Below, in pieces: positions 1 to 6,358 of a stretch of DNA of 12,201 nt. Within the stretch, counting starts at the first letter, position 1. Every line of letters begins with the position of its first letter. The stretch spans positions 1-12,201 of the forward strand of contig NZFT01000107.1 of assembly GCA_002690755.1 (NCBI GenBank), read 5' to 3'. The DNA comes from Phycisphaerae bacterium. GTDB lineage: Bacteria > Planctomycetota > Phycisphaerae > Phycisphaerales > SM1A02. The notes below the pieces were generated by a model. That model was not told the DNA's origin, made no database searches, and saw only the letters and a list, made by a program, of their open reading frames with translations. A program made the position numbers and the translations under genes.

Positions 1-37
1 CAGCAGCAGCAGCAAAAGCAGCGGCGGTGGTGGTGGT
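1..37. repeat. Triplet microsatellites at the window edge
   Basis: The window opens with four CAG units followed by CAA/AAG/CAG variants, then runs of CGG and TGG triplets up to about base 37. No start, stop or ribosome-binding site lets the first 123 bases be assigned to a gene. One plus-strand frame gives a Ser/Gly-rich peptide, and one minus-strand frame gives a Pro/Leu-rich peptide continuing the lipoprotein frame past its stop. Both are open to the window edge, so coding status is undecided. Confidence 0.6.
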
Positions 38-123
38 GTCGGGGACGGATTCACGTCTCCCGGGGGCGGCAGCGTGGGCGTGAACATCGACCCCGCAGCG
101 TGGTCACGCGACCTCCTGCAGCG

Positions 124-300
124 CTACTCCTCCTCCTCCTCCTCCTCGCAGCGGCCGGCGGGCGCGGAGGCCGGCGTGGGCTGGTGCGCGGCCGGGGGCG
201 GGGCGGGTTCGGAGCCGCAACCGGCGATACCGAGCGCAAGCCCGGTGACGGCGGTCAGGCCGATGAAGTCACGAAACAGGTTTCGGGTCCGGTTGGTCAT
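124..300 (-). CDS. Small predicted lipoprotein (58 aa) overlapping the end of fabD
   Basis: The peptide starts MTNRTRN, has a hydrophobic stretch at about residues 13-25 and a clear lipobox, LGIAGC, with Cys28 as the expected lipidated residue. This predicts a signal-peptidase II substrate anchored in a membrane. The mature part is Pro/Ala-rich and ends in seven Glu codons. The start lies inside fabD (32-base overlap), and GGAGG at 312-316, also inside fabD, sits 11 bases before the ATG, which suggests translational coupling. Third positions are strongly GC-biased, as in a real gene. The same frame stays open after TAG for about 40 codons to the window edge, so the protein could be a truncated form of a longer one. 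No family is recognised. The start and lipobox are fairly secure; the true C-terminus is not. Confidence 0.55.
   Translation of the reverse strand: MTNRTRNLFRDFIGLTAVTGLALGIAGCGSEPAPPPAAHQPTPASAPAGRCEEEEEEE
127..147 (-). repeat. (GAG)7 trinucleotide tract inside the small lipoprotein gene
   Basis: On the minus strand seven GAG codons run directly into a TAG stop at 124-126. The tract encodes seven Glu residues at the C-terminus of the predicted lipoprotein. The stop differs from an eighth GAG by one base. Slippage would change the length by whole codons and would not shift the frame. Confidence 0.75.
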
Positions 301-1234
301 GGCTGGTGACCTCCACGGTTTTGTCGATTCGGCGGAAAAGCCCCTTCAGCACCTTGCCGGGGGCAAGCTCGTGAATACGTGGCCGTTCGTCTTCGGGAAT
401 CCCCGAAATCGACGCGGCCAGATCCTCACAGTTCGACGACCATCGTACAGGAGTCGTCAATTGTTCGATCAGTCGTTGCTTCAGAAGTTCCGCATTATCC
501 GGTTCATGGGGCTTTCCGGTGACATTCGAGTACACCACGGTCGAAAGCGGCTGAAAATCAACCTCGGCGAGCGCTTTGGCCATTCCCTCGGCCGCGGGGG
601 CCATCAGGGGGCTGTGAAACGCACCCGCCACCGAAAGGGCGGTGGCCCGAAGGCCCATTTCGCCCGCGGCGGCGACCGCCCGCTCGCAAGCGGTCCGGGA
701 ACCCGAAATCACGATCTGGCCCTTGGCGTTGAAATTCGCGGGCATGAGGACGTCGTCGCCTCGGGCCGCATCGCAGACGGCATGAGCCTGGGTTTCGTCC
801 GCGCCGATCAACGCGACCATGCCGCCGTCGGACGCTTCCGCCGCCTCCTGCATCAACCGACCTCGCGTGGCCACGAGCTTGAGCCCGTCACGGAATCCGA
901 AGGCGCCGGCGAGATGAAGGGCCGTGTACTCACCGAGGGAGAGCCCGAGCGTGGCGTGGACGTCGGCGTTGCCCCAGCCGTCGAGCAGTCCCTGGTAACT
1001 CGCCACCGCGGCGGTGAAGAGGGCCGGCTGGCTGACATCGGTCCGGTTCAACGTCTCGGTCGGACCGTCGAAGCAGACGCTGGTGAGGGAGCCGATCGAT
1101 CCGAGGTCGACGACTTCGTCGGCGGCGGCGAAGGTCTGGGCGGCGGCGGGGTGGGCGTCCATCCAGCCCTTCCCCATGCCGACGGCCTGAGCCCCTTGTC
1201 CGGGGCAGAGCAGAACGACCTTGGACTTGTTCAT
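269..1234 (-). CDS. fabD: Malonyl-CoA:ACP transacylase FabD
   Basis: FabD transfers malonyl from CoA to acyl carrier protein in the cytoplasm, supplying the extender for type II fatty acid synthesis. The protein is 321 residues, normal for the family. It shows the N-terminal PGQGAQ motif (residues 11-16), the nucleophile elbow GLSLGEY with Ser99, the RGRLMQ segment with Arg124 and the AFHS segment with His207, completing the Ser/His pair. The elbow has Leu where E. coli has His (GHSLG); plant plastid enzymes also use GLSLG, so this is a known variant. The ATG at 1234 was chosen because the family N-terminus begins there and GGAG lies 9 bases upstream; an open stretch of 20 codons upstream adds nothing conserved. 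It lies 96 bases after fabH and its last 32 bases overlap the lipoprotein gene. The final residues (about 307-321) are a polar tail. Confidence 0.96.
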   Translation of the reverse strand: MNKSKVVLLCPGQGAQAVGMGKGWMDAHPAAAQTFAAADEVVDLGSIGSLTSVCFDGPTETLNRTDVSQPALFTAAVASYQGLLDGWGNADVHATLGLSLGEYTALHLAGAFGFRDGLKLVATRGRLMQEAAEASDGGMVALIGADETQAHAVCDAARGDDVLMPANFNAKGQIVISGSRTACERAVAAAGEMGLRATALSVAGAFHSPLMAPAAEGMAKALAEVDFQPLSTVVYSNVTGKPHEPDNAELLKQRLIEQLTTPVRWSSNCEDLAASISGIPEDERPRIHELAPGKVLKGLFRRIDKTVEVTSHDQPDPKPVS

Positions 1235-1330
1235 GTCGGGGTTCTCCGAAGGTTCTCCACGTTCATCGCCGGATGGCGGGGCGTGAAGGCGCACGGGCGT
1301 TGGATTCGAATCGCGGAAGCGTCTTGTGGA

Positions 1331-2350
1331 TCAGTGTCGCCAGACCGAGCTGGCCCAGGTCATGCCGCCGCCGAACGCGACGAGCATGGTGGGTTTCGAC
1401 TCGTCGATACGGCCCGCCTTGCGCATCTGATCGAGGCACAGGCCCACCGAGCCGGCGGAGCTGTTTCCGTATCGGTCGATGTTCACGTACACCTTCTCAT
1501 CGGGCAGGCCGAGCTTCTCGACGGCGCTCTCGATGATGCGGGCGTTCGACTGATGGCAGATGAACGCCCCGAATTCGTCGGGCTCGAGGCCGGTCTTCTC
1601 GAAGGCGTCCTTGATCGCCCGCTGGAAGCGGGTGACCGCGAACTTGTACACCTCTCGGCCGTTCATCCGCAGGTTTCCGAGCTTGATCGGATTGTCCTCG
1701 TCGCCCGCCGCGATCTGTGACGCCTCGCGCGGAATGTAGAGCGAGGGCCAGCCTCGGCCATCCGCCTGCAGCGACTGGTAGACGGAGCCCCGGGTCGGAT
1801 CGTCGACCGCTTCGAGCACCGCGGAGCCCGCGGCGTCACCGAACAGGATCGAGACGGATCGGTCGTCGTAGTCGATGATCGAACTCATGCAGTCGCATCC
1901 CACGATGAGGATGCGGTTCGCCCGTCCGACGCGGATCAGGCTGTCGGCGAGATTCAACGCGTACATGAAGCCGCAGCAGGCCGCGGTGATGTCGAAGGCC
2001 CCGGCCGGGGTCGCACCGAGCTTGCCGGCGAGTCGGGCCGCGGTCGAGGGACAGGTCATCTCCATGGTCACCGTCGCGACGATCACGAGGTCCACGTCCG
2101 CTCCGGTCAGTCCGGCGTCCTCGAGCGCAAGGGCCGCGGCCTGCTCGGAGAGCCAGAGCGTGCCTTCGCCCTTCTCGGGATCGCAGATGCGCCGTTCGCG
2201 GATCCCCGTCCGCTGCTGGATCCACTCGTCGCTGGTGTCCATCATCTTCGCGAGGTCGTGATTGCTGAGCACGCGATCGGGCACGGCGGATCCGGTCCCC
2301 GCGATTCGAACCCCGCGGTTGAATCCCGCGGTCAGGTCGGATGCGTTCAT
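1331..2350 (-). CDS. fabH: 3-oxoacyl-ACP synthase III (KAS III) FabH
   Basis: FabH condenses an acyl-CoA primer, usually acetyl-CoA, with malonyl-ACP to start fatty acid chains. The 339-residue protein has the thiolase fold signatures in order: DEWIQQRTGI near residues 41-50, the catalytic Cys125 in ITAACCGF, His266 in ICHQSNARI and Asn296 in IDRYGNSSAG. This completes the Cys-His-Asn triad of KAS III. The residue after the catalytic Cys is a second Cys, where Ser or Ala is usual. The C-terminal GGGMTWASS glycine loop is intact. The start ATG overlaps the plsX stop by four bases (ATGA), a sign of translational coupling; the only upstream purine tract (GAGAGAA) is weak. Function is secure from the triad and from operon position between plsX and fabD. 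Primer preference cannot be read from the sequence. Confidence 0.96.
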   Translation of the reverse strand: MNASDLTAGFNRGVRIAGTGSAVPDRVLSNHDLAKMMDTSDEWIQQRTGIRERRICDPEKGEGTLWLSEQAAALALEDAGLTGADVDLVIVATVTMEMTCPSTAARLAGKLGATPAGAFDITAACCGFMYALNLADSLIRVGRANRILIVGCDCMSSIIDYDDRSVSILFGDAAGSAVLEAVDDPTRGSVYQSLQADGRGWPSLYIPREASQIAAGDEDNPIKLGNLRMNGREVYKFAVTRFQRAIKDAFEKTGLEPDEFGAFICHQSNARIIESAVEKLGLPDEKVYVNIDRYGNSSAGSVGLCLDQMRKAGRIDESKPTMLVAFGGGMTWASSVWRH

Positions 2351-3396
2351 GTCTTCATTTCTCTCGCGGGCGTGCTTTCGGGCGAGTCCTGGCCGATCGA
2401 CGCGAGCGTTTCGGTGATCGCCTGATTCACGCCGCTCCGGACGAATTCCTGGCCCCGGCGGATCGCGTTGGTGATGGTCCGGCCGACGGCGGAACCGTGG
2501 GCGATCATGCAGACCCCGTTCACCCCGAGCAGCGGTGCGCCGCCGTACTCGTGGTAGTCGTGCTTGGTGTAGAGACTCTTCACGACCGGCTCGAACCGCA
2601 TCGCGAGTTCCGGATCGATCTCGAAGACCTCGGTCGCGATCGCCTTGAAGATCCCGGCGGAAAGGCCTTCGGCGAGCTTGATCATCACGTTGCCGACGAT
2701 CCCGTCGGTGACCACCACGTCGGCGTCGCCGTCGAAGACGCCGCGACCCTCGACGTAGCCGATGAAGTTCGTGGCCTCGGAGTCGCGGAGCATGTCCCGG
2801 GCGAACTTGAGATCCGCCGTCCCCTTCGCTTCCTCGCCGCCGACGTTCATCAATCCCACCCGCGGATTCTCGATCCCGAGGATCCGCTGGGCGTAGATCG
2901 ATCCCATCGCGCCGTACTGGGCGAGATGGTGGGGCTTCGGTTCGATGTTCGCGCCGACGTCGATCAGGACGATCGGGCCGCTGAAGGTGGGGACGGTCAC
3001 GGCGATGCCCGGTCGATGGACGTTGCGGAGTCGCCGCATGTTCATCTGGGCCGCAGTGACGCAGGCGCCGGTGTTGCCCGCGGAGATCCAGCAGTGGAGC
3101 CGATCGTCGCCGGCCTTCGGGCCGCTCATCTTGGAGAGCATCGCGATGGAGCTCTTGCGCTTGCTGCGCACCGCTTCCACCGGGGACTCGCTCATCCCGA
3201 TGGTCTCCTCGCAGTGGAGGATCTCGAGGTGGTCGTCGTTGATCCCTCTTTCGACGAGGGCCTCGGCGATTTCCGACTCGTCCCCTGCGAGGATGAGTCG
3301 GTCGTCCGGTTCGAGCAGTTCGATCGCGTCGAAACAGCCCTTGAGGATTTCATGAGGGGCGTTGTCGCCACCCGTCACGTCGATGCCGATGCGCAT
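2347..3396 (-). CDS. plsX: Phosphate acyltransferase PlsX
   Basis: PlsX converts acyl-ACP and phosphate to acyl-phosphate, the donor used by PlsY to acylate glycerol-3-phosphate in phospholipid synthesis. It acts at the inner face of the cytoplasmic membrane. The 349-residue protein begins with the family signature TGGDNAP and carries SAGNTGA (about residues 105-111), IDVGAN, NVGGEEAKG, DGIVGNVMIKLAEG and, near the C-terminus, GGAPLLGVNG followed by AHGSA. Length and motif order match the family. No clear Shine-Dalgarno sequence precedes the ATG, but the conserved N-terminus fixes the start. It follows rpmF by 76 bases and overlaps fabH by four, the same order as the E. coli rpmF-plsX-fabH-fabD cluster. 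A short polar tail (about residues 335-349) follows the conserved domain. Confidence 0.97.
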   Translation of the reverse strand: MRIGIDVTGGDNAPHEILKGCFDAIELLEPDDRLILAGDESEIAEALVERGINDDHLEILHCEETIGMSESPVEAVRSKRKSSIAMLSKMSGPKAGDDRLHCWISAGNTGACVTAAQMNMRRLRNVHRPGIAVTVPTFSGPIVLIDVGANIEPKPHHLAQYGAMGSIYAQRILGIENPRVGLMNVGGEEAKGTADLKFARDMLRDSEATNFIGYVEGRGVFDGDADVVVTDGIVGNVMIKLAEGLSAGIFKAIATEVFEIDPELAMRFEPVVKSLYTKHDYHEYGGAPLLGVNGVCMIAHGSAVGRTITNAIRRGQEFVRSGVNQAITETLASIGQDSPESTPAREMKT

Positions 3397-3472
3397 GTTG
3401 AAGAGCGTATCCGCTTCGGGATCCGCTCGCGCGTCCCGGAGACTCGATGACAGGACCTTCGTCGCGGGGACG

Positions 3473-3661
3473 TCAGGCGGTGGGCTTGGTGGGCTTCACC
3501 TGAAGACCGGGACGCACGTAGCCGCATTCCCGGCAGGCGGTGTGCGGACGCTTCGCGCTGCCGCAGTTCGGGCAGAGGACGGTGTGGGTCCGCTCGAGCG
3601 CGTCGTGGGACCGACGGCGTCGGGTGCGACCGGGGGACTGTCGGAAGGCGGGGACGGACAT
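3473..3661 (-). CDS. rpmF: 50S ribosomal protein L32
   Basis: L32 is a small protein of the large ribosomal subunit. The 62-residue product begins MSVPAFRQSPGRTRRRRSHD, the usual N-terminus of L32 with a basic arm. It has four zinc-ribbon cysteines in two pairs (Cys30/Cys33 and Cys43/Cys46, in CPNCG and CRECG), so this is the zinc-binding C+ form. The ATG at 3661 was chosen because the conserved N-terminus begins there and AGGA lies 9 bases upstream; the frame is open further upstream but the extra residues match nothing. It heads the lipid operon, with plsX starting 76 bases downstream, the arrangement known from E. coli and many other bacteria. The promoter at 3741-3769 would give a 5' leader of roughly 70 bases. 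Confidence 0.95.
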   Translation of the reverse strand: MSVPAFRQSPGRTRRRRSHDALERTHTVLCPNCGSAKRPHTACRECGYVRPGLQVKPTKPTA

Positions 3662-3740
3662 CGTCGGGGTTCCTGGATCGAGAAGATCGGAGAATGCGGT
3701 CGGCGTCCCGCGGGCACCGGTGTGCTCGGGGGAATCGGAT

Positions 3741-3769
3741 AGGTTACGAAGCCCCCGATGGGGTGTCAA
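3741..3769 (-). promoter_or_regulatory. Sigma70-type promoter for the rpmF-plsX-fabH-fabD operon
   Basis: Read on the minus strand, a perfect TTGACA -35 box (3769-3764) is followed by 17 bases and TAACCT (3746-3741) as the -10 box. The -10 keeps the key T, A and final T. The spacer holds a short inverted repeat (CCCC-ATC-GGGG), which may be chance. Predicted transcription starts near 3734, about 70 bases before the rpmF ATG. Confidence 0.7.
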
Positions 3770-3819
3770 GGAATCTCGAGACGCCCCGCACTCGCGGCTT
3801 TCAAAGGAACCCGTCAACG

Positions 3820-4296
3820 ATGCCAGAAGCAGGTTACCGACTCTACACCGATGGTGGTGCGGCCCCGAATCCCGGACCGGGCGGGTGGGCATTCGTGTTG
3901 ATGACCCCCCAGAATGACCGCCAGGAGGCATTCGGGGGTGAGGCCGACTCGACCAACAATCGGATGGAACTGACCGCGGTGATTCGCGGTTTCGAGGCTG
4001 CGTTGGCTCATGCGGCCACCGAAAAGCCGGTGATCGAACTGGTCGCGGACAGCAAATACGTCCTCCAGGGGATCGAGGAGTGGATGGCGGGTTGGAAGGC
4101 TCGCGGGTGGATGAAGGCGGGAAAGCCAGCCAAGCCGGTCCTTAACGTCATGCTCTGGAAGGAGTTGGATGCGATGGTGTCCCAGCTCGACCTCACCTGT
4201 ACCTGGGTCCGGGGGCACACCGGGCACGTCGAGAACGAGCGATGCGACGCCTTGGTGAAGGACGGTATTCGGAGCATCGGCGGCACCGTCGAGTGA
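3820..4296 (+). CDS. rnhA: Ribonuclease HI
   Basis: RNase HI cuts the RNA strand of RNA-DNA hybrids, removing Okazaki primers and R-loops. The 158-residue product matches the size of the E. coli enzyme. All active-site residues are present: Asp11 in [15 protein letters not shown], Glu50 in NNRMELTAV, Asp77 in VADSKYV and Asp143 in NERCDALV, plus the catalytic His133 in RGHTGH. The basic handle region (about residues 85-105, [13 protein letters not shown]) is present too. The ATG at 3820 was chosen because it sits at the family N-terminus with AAAGGA 11 bases upstream; the frame is open further upstream without conserved sequence. It is divergent from rpmF across a 158-base gap. A TAGGTT at 3740-3745 might be its -10 box but has no good -35. 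No terminator was seen before rpsL. Confidence 0.96.
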   Translation: MPEAGYRLYTDGGAAPNPGPGGWAFVLMTPQNDRQEAFGGEADSTNNRMELTAVIRGFEAALAHAATEKPVIELVADSKYVLQGIEEWMAGWKARGWMKAGKPAKPVLNVMLWKELDAMVSQLDLTCTWVRGHTGHVENERCDALVKDGIRSIGGTVE

Positions 4297-4341
4297 GCGA
4301 TCCGGGGGAATTGTGGATGCCCGTCCCGGCGGAAACGATCC

Positions 4342-4370
4342 TTGCCCTTCGAGCGGGCTCCCGGTATCCT
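4342..4370 (+). promoter_or_regulatory. Sigma70-type promoter for rpsL-rpsG
   Basis: TTGCCC (4342-4347) and TATCCT (4365-4370) each match the consensus at four of six positions and are separated by exactly 17 bases. Transcription would begin near 4377, giving a leader of about 47 bases before rpsL. This supports separate transcription of the str genes from rnhA. Confidence 0.65.
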
Positions 4371-4423
4371 GTCGGGCTCGCTCCATTTCCCGGGGCGTGC
4401 CGACCCGATTGACTGAGAACTGC

Positions 4424-4798
4424 ATGCCGACCATCAACCAACTCGTTCGCAAGCCCCGTCGCCCCCAGCCCGTGAAATCGAAGGTCAAGGACCTCGACGC
4501 GTGCCCGCAGCGACGCGGTGTCTGCCTTCAGGTTCGTACCGTGACCCCGAAGAAGCCGAACTCGGCCCTTCGAAAGGTGGCGCGGGTCCGCCTCTCCAAC
4601 GGCAAGGAAATCACCGCGTACATCGGTGGTGAAGGCCACAACCTCCAGGAGCACTCCATCGTGCTCGTGCGTGGTGGTCGAGTCCGAGACCTTCCCGGCG
4701 TCCGGTACCACGTGGTTCGTGGTTCGCTCGACTGCCTCGGCGTCGACGGTCGTCAGCAGGGCCGCTCGAAGTACGGCGTCAAGCGCGGCAAGAAGTGA
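4424..4798 (+). CDS. rpsL: 30S ribosomal protein S12
   Basis: S12 lies at the decoding centre of the small subunit and controls translational accuracy. The 124-residue product has the same length as E. coli S12 and keeps its blocks [31 protein letters not shown] and [11 protein letters not shown]. Lys43 is present, but position 88 is Arg (codon CGA at 4685-4687) where E. coli and most bacteria have Lys; Lys88Arg is a known streptomycin-resistance change. Asp89, the residue methylthiolated by RimO in E. coli, is kept. The ATG at 4424 matches the family N-terminus ([10 protein letters not shown]). The Shine-Dalgarno is weak, only GAGAA some 6 bases upstream. It is the first gene of a short str operon with rpsG 227 bases downstream. 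Confidence 0.98.
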   Translation: MPTINQLVRKPRRPQPVKSKVKDLDACPQRRGVCLQVRTVTPKKPNSALRKVARVRLSNGKEITAYIGGEGHNLQEHSIVLVRGGRVRDLPGVRYHVVRGSLDCLGVDGRQQGRSKYGVKRGKK

Positions 4799-5025
4799 GC
4801 CCGACGCACCACTCATGATTCAAGCGGGACCACGAGTCCCATTCCTCTTCACCCGAGGGGCCTCGCGACGAACGTTCGTCGCATCCCGAGGGACACAACC
4901 CAGCGGCAAGTAATCGCGGTCATCCAGACCCCGGGAATCCCCAAGTCCCAGACCGCGATGAACGAAGGTTCCATTTCGACCCGACGACGGGACGACGGAA
5001 CGGACGAGCCGCAAGGAGTCGACAC
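4799..5025 (+). promoter_or_regulatory. rpsL-rpsG intercistronic spacer, candidate S7 control region
   Basis: This 227-base spacer is long for two genes normally co-transcribed. It holds a small hairpin GGGAC-CACGA-GTCCC (4826-4840), an 18-base perfect palindrome (4865-4882) flanked by CCCGAGGG repeats, and two GACGACGG units near 4983-4998 just before the rpsG Shine-Dalgarno. In E. coli, S7 represses its own translation by binding the rpsL-rpsG spacer, so a similar role is plausible here. No recognisable S7 target was matched. An internal rpsG promoter is an alternative. Confidence 0.35.
4865..4882. repeat. 18-base perfect palindrome
   Basis: GCGACGAACGTTCGTCGC equals its own reverse complement. 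As DNA it could be an operator for a dimeric protein. As RNA it has almost no loop unless the central bases open. It is bracketed by direct CCCGAGGG copies at 4852-4859 and 4885-4892. Confidence 0.8.
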
Positions 5026-5526
5026 ATGGCCGGTCGTATCACCAAGGCGGACGCTCAGCTCAAGCCCGATCCCAAGTTCGGGGATCTGGTCCTCGCACGC
5101 TTCATCAACTGCATGATGCTCGGAGGCCGCAAGGCCACCGCGTTCCGCGTGATCTACAACGCGTTCGACGAGATTCAGAAGCGGCTCGACGACGGCAAGG
5201 CGCCCGACCTTCCGCCGACCGCCCTGGAAGTCTTCCACCTCGCGCTGGACAACGTCCGCCCACAGGTCGAAGTCCGTTCGAAGCGGGTCGGTGGTGCGAA
5301 CTACCAGGTTCCGATGCAGCTCAACCGGCGTCGTCAGCAGTCGTTGACCTTCCGCTGGATCATCGTCGCGGCCCGCGAGGAACGTGGCAAGCAGATCCAC
5401 ATGCGACTCGCGAAGGAACTCTGGGACGCCGCCCACAACGAGGGCAAGGCGGTCACCACCCGTGAGAACACGCACCGCATGGCCGAGGCCAACCGGGCCT
5501 TCGCCCACTTCGGCCGCAGTCGCTGA
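5026..5526 (+). CDS. rpsG: 30S ribosomal protein S7
   Basis: S7 is a primary 16S rRNA-binding protein that nucleates assembly of the 30S head. The 166-residue product carries the family blocks KFGDLVLARFINCMMLGGRK near residues 17-36, VEVRSKRVGGANYQVP near residues 81-96 and the C-terminal RENTHRMAEANRAFAHF. It is slightly longer than the shortest bacterial forms, with the extra residues around positions 55-65. The start is fixed by a strong AAGGAG (5013-5018) seven bases before the ATG and by the conserved N-terminus. It follows rpsL and is closed by the terminator at 5581. The usual partners fusA and tuf do not follow here, so the str operon is split in this genome. Confidence 0.98.
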   Translation: MAGRITKADAQLKPDPKFGDLVLARFINCMMLGGRKATAFRVIYNAFDEIQKRLDDGKAPDLPPTALEVFHLALDNVRPQVEVRSKRVGGANYQVPMQLNRRRQQSLTFRWIIVAAREERGKQIHMRLAKELWDAAHNEGKAVTTRENTHRMAEANRAFAHFGRSR

Positions 5527-5580
5527 TCGAACCGGGCACCCCGGTCGCCGCTCGGCGACTCGAAACGCCACGAAACAACC

Positions 5581-5620
5581 CACGAGCCGGCTCCCTGCGA
5601 GCCGGCTCGTGTTCTTTTCC
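5581..5620 (+). terminator. Strong intrinsic terminator after rpsG
   Basis: A perfect 13-base stem (5581-5593 with 5599-5611) encloses a five-base loop and is followed by TTCTTTT. On the opposite strand the hairpin is followed by GGTTGTTTC, so it may also stop transcripts arriving from the minus-strand gene at 5736. It ends the str operon 54 bases after the rpsG stop. Confidence 0.93.
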
Positions 5621-5735
5621 GATCGCGATCGCGTGCGGTGACGTGATCGGGCCCGTGTTCATCGAGGCCTTCGATTCCGCATCGATTCGGATGGCGGGTT
5701 CGGGATCGCCGGCCTGCATCTTCTTCTGGGCACGC

Positions 5736-6341
5736 TCAGGCCGACGCGACGTCGTCGGTGACCTGCACTTCGAGGGTCTCCGCCTCCGTGCCTCGATCGG
5801 TTCGGATCTCCCGACGGCGGCTCATGACGAAGGCGGGGGTCCGGGTGGCCGCGGCGAGTCTTCGTGCCCGGAGTCTTCGTCCGGCCTCGCTCGTGGGATG
5901 TGGGGCGTCCGGGGCATCCAGTCGATCGCGGGTTCCGTCGTAGACCACGTAATGCGGTCTTCTTCCATTGGCGTGCGCGATTCGAATGATCGAGAGGTCG
6001 CTTCCGTCGGGGCTCGCGAGGAAGCCGGCGTCCTCGAGGGCGGCTCGAAGGATCGGGAGCACGTCCGGGGTCGCGATCAGGGCGATTCGGAGGTAGCGGT
6101 GGGCCCGATCGGCGTCGGCGAGCCGGACTTCGGCACAGGTCGCGGAGCCGGTGAGCACGCCCGAACCCGGTGCGGCCCGCTCGAGCATGGATTCAAGCTC
6201 CGTGACCCGGTCACGGACGAGCTCGACGGCTTCCCGTCGGCGTCGTTCCGAGAGATTCGCACCCCATCCTCGTTCCAAAGCGGGCGCATCCGCTTCCGAA
6301 TTCGCGGAGACGTCGTTAGGCTCCGGTTCCCGATCCATCAT
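5736..6341 (-). CDS. Unrecognised 201-aa protein, divergent from sodN
   Basis: No family is recognised. The reading frame has strong G/C preference at third positions and a varied composition, so it is likely real. Residues about 1-30 are acidic and low in complexity. Residues 31-55 (from NLSERRRREAVELVRDRVTE) look like an amphipathic helix or short coiled coil. Residues 80-115 look like a compact alpha/beta segment with alternating hydrophobic residues (YLRIALIATPDVLPILRAAL), and PHYVVYDG follows near residue 127. The C-terminal third is very Arg-rich. No signal peptide or membrane segment is seen, so it is probably cytoplasmic. The start is uncertain: two ATG codons (6341, 6338) lack a clear Shine-Dalgarno, and an internal start is possible. 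It lies head to head with sodN, only 17 bases between starts, so the two promoters must overlap coding sequence. Confidence 0.7.
   Translation of the reverse strand: MMDREPEPNDVSANSEADAPALERGWGANLSERRRREAVELVRDRVTELESMLERAAPGSGVLTGSATCAEVRLADADRAHRYLRIALIATPDVLPILRAALEDAGFLASPDGSDLSIIRIAHANGRRPHYVVYDGTRDRLDAPDAPHPTSEAGRRLRARRLAAATRTPAFVMSRRREIRTDRGTEAETLEVQVTDDVASA
6294..6322 (+). promoter_or_regulatory. Possible sodN promoter
   Basis: TAGGCT (6317-6322) lies 36 bases before the sodN ATG, with TTCCGA 17 bases upstream of it (6294-6299). The -35 match is poor. The site lies within the start of the divergent minus-strand gene, so transcription of the two genes would interfere. Confidence 0.35.
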
Positions 6342-6358
6342 CCGAGGAGATCCCCATC

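Noticed and set aside
105..117. Strong AGGAGGT on the minus strand just before a GTG, as a start for a further gene after the lipoprotein
   Set aside because: The spacing to GTG is only three bases and that frame ends after 18 codons. The ATG at 87 is too far from it.
1..150. Repeated triplets as a possible CRISPR or tandem-repeat element
   Set aside because: Units are three bases with no spacers, so these are simple microsatellites.
2..1720. Very long plus-strand open frame across the left end, antisense to fabD and most of fabH, beginning with a Ser/Gly-rich stretch
   Set aside because: It lies opposite two certain genes with all catalytic motifs. Long antisense frames are expected opposite high-GC coding sequence. 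The Ser/Gly part (bases 1-123) looks protein-like, but it has no stop before fabD.
2341..3450. Long plus-strand open frame opposite plsX
   Set aside because: Full antisense shadow of an intact plsX; no ribosome-binding site and no recognisable motifs.
5621..5633. GATCGCGATCGCG repeat as an origin or regulatory site
   Set aside because: Short self-complementary GC-rich words are common in this base composition, and no DnaA boxes or clustering were seen.
5453..5719. 88-codon minus-strand frame between the unknown gene and rpsG
   Set aside because: It runs through the rpsG terminator and into rpsG, with no conserved features. The 5620-5735 part is most likely non-coding spacer.
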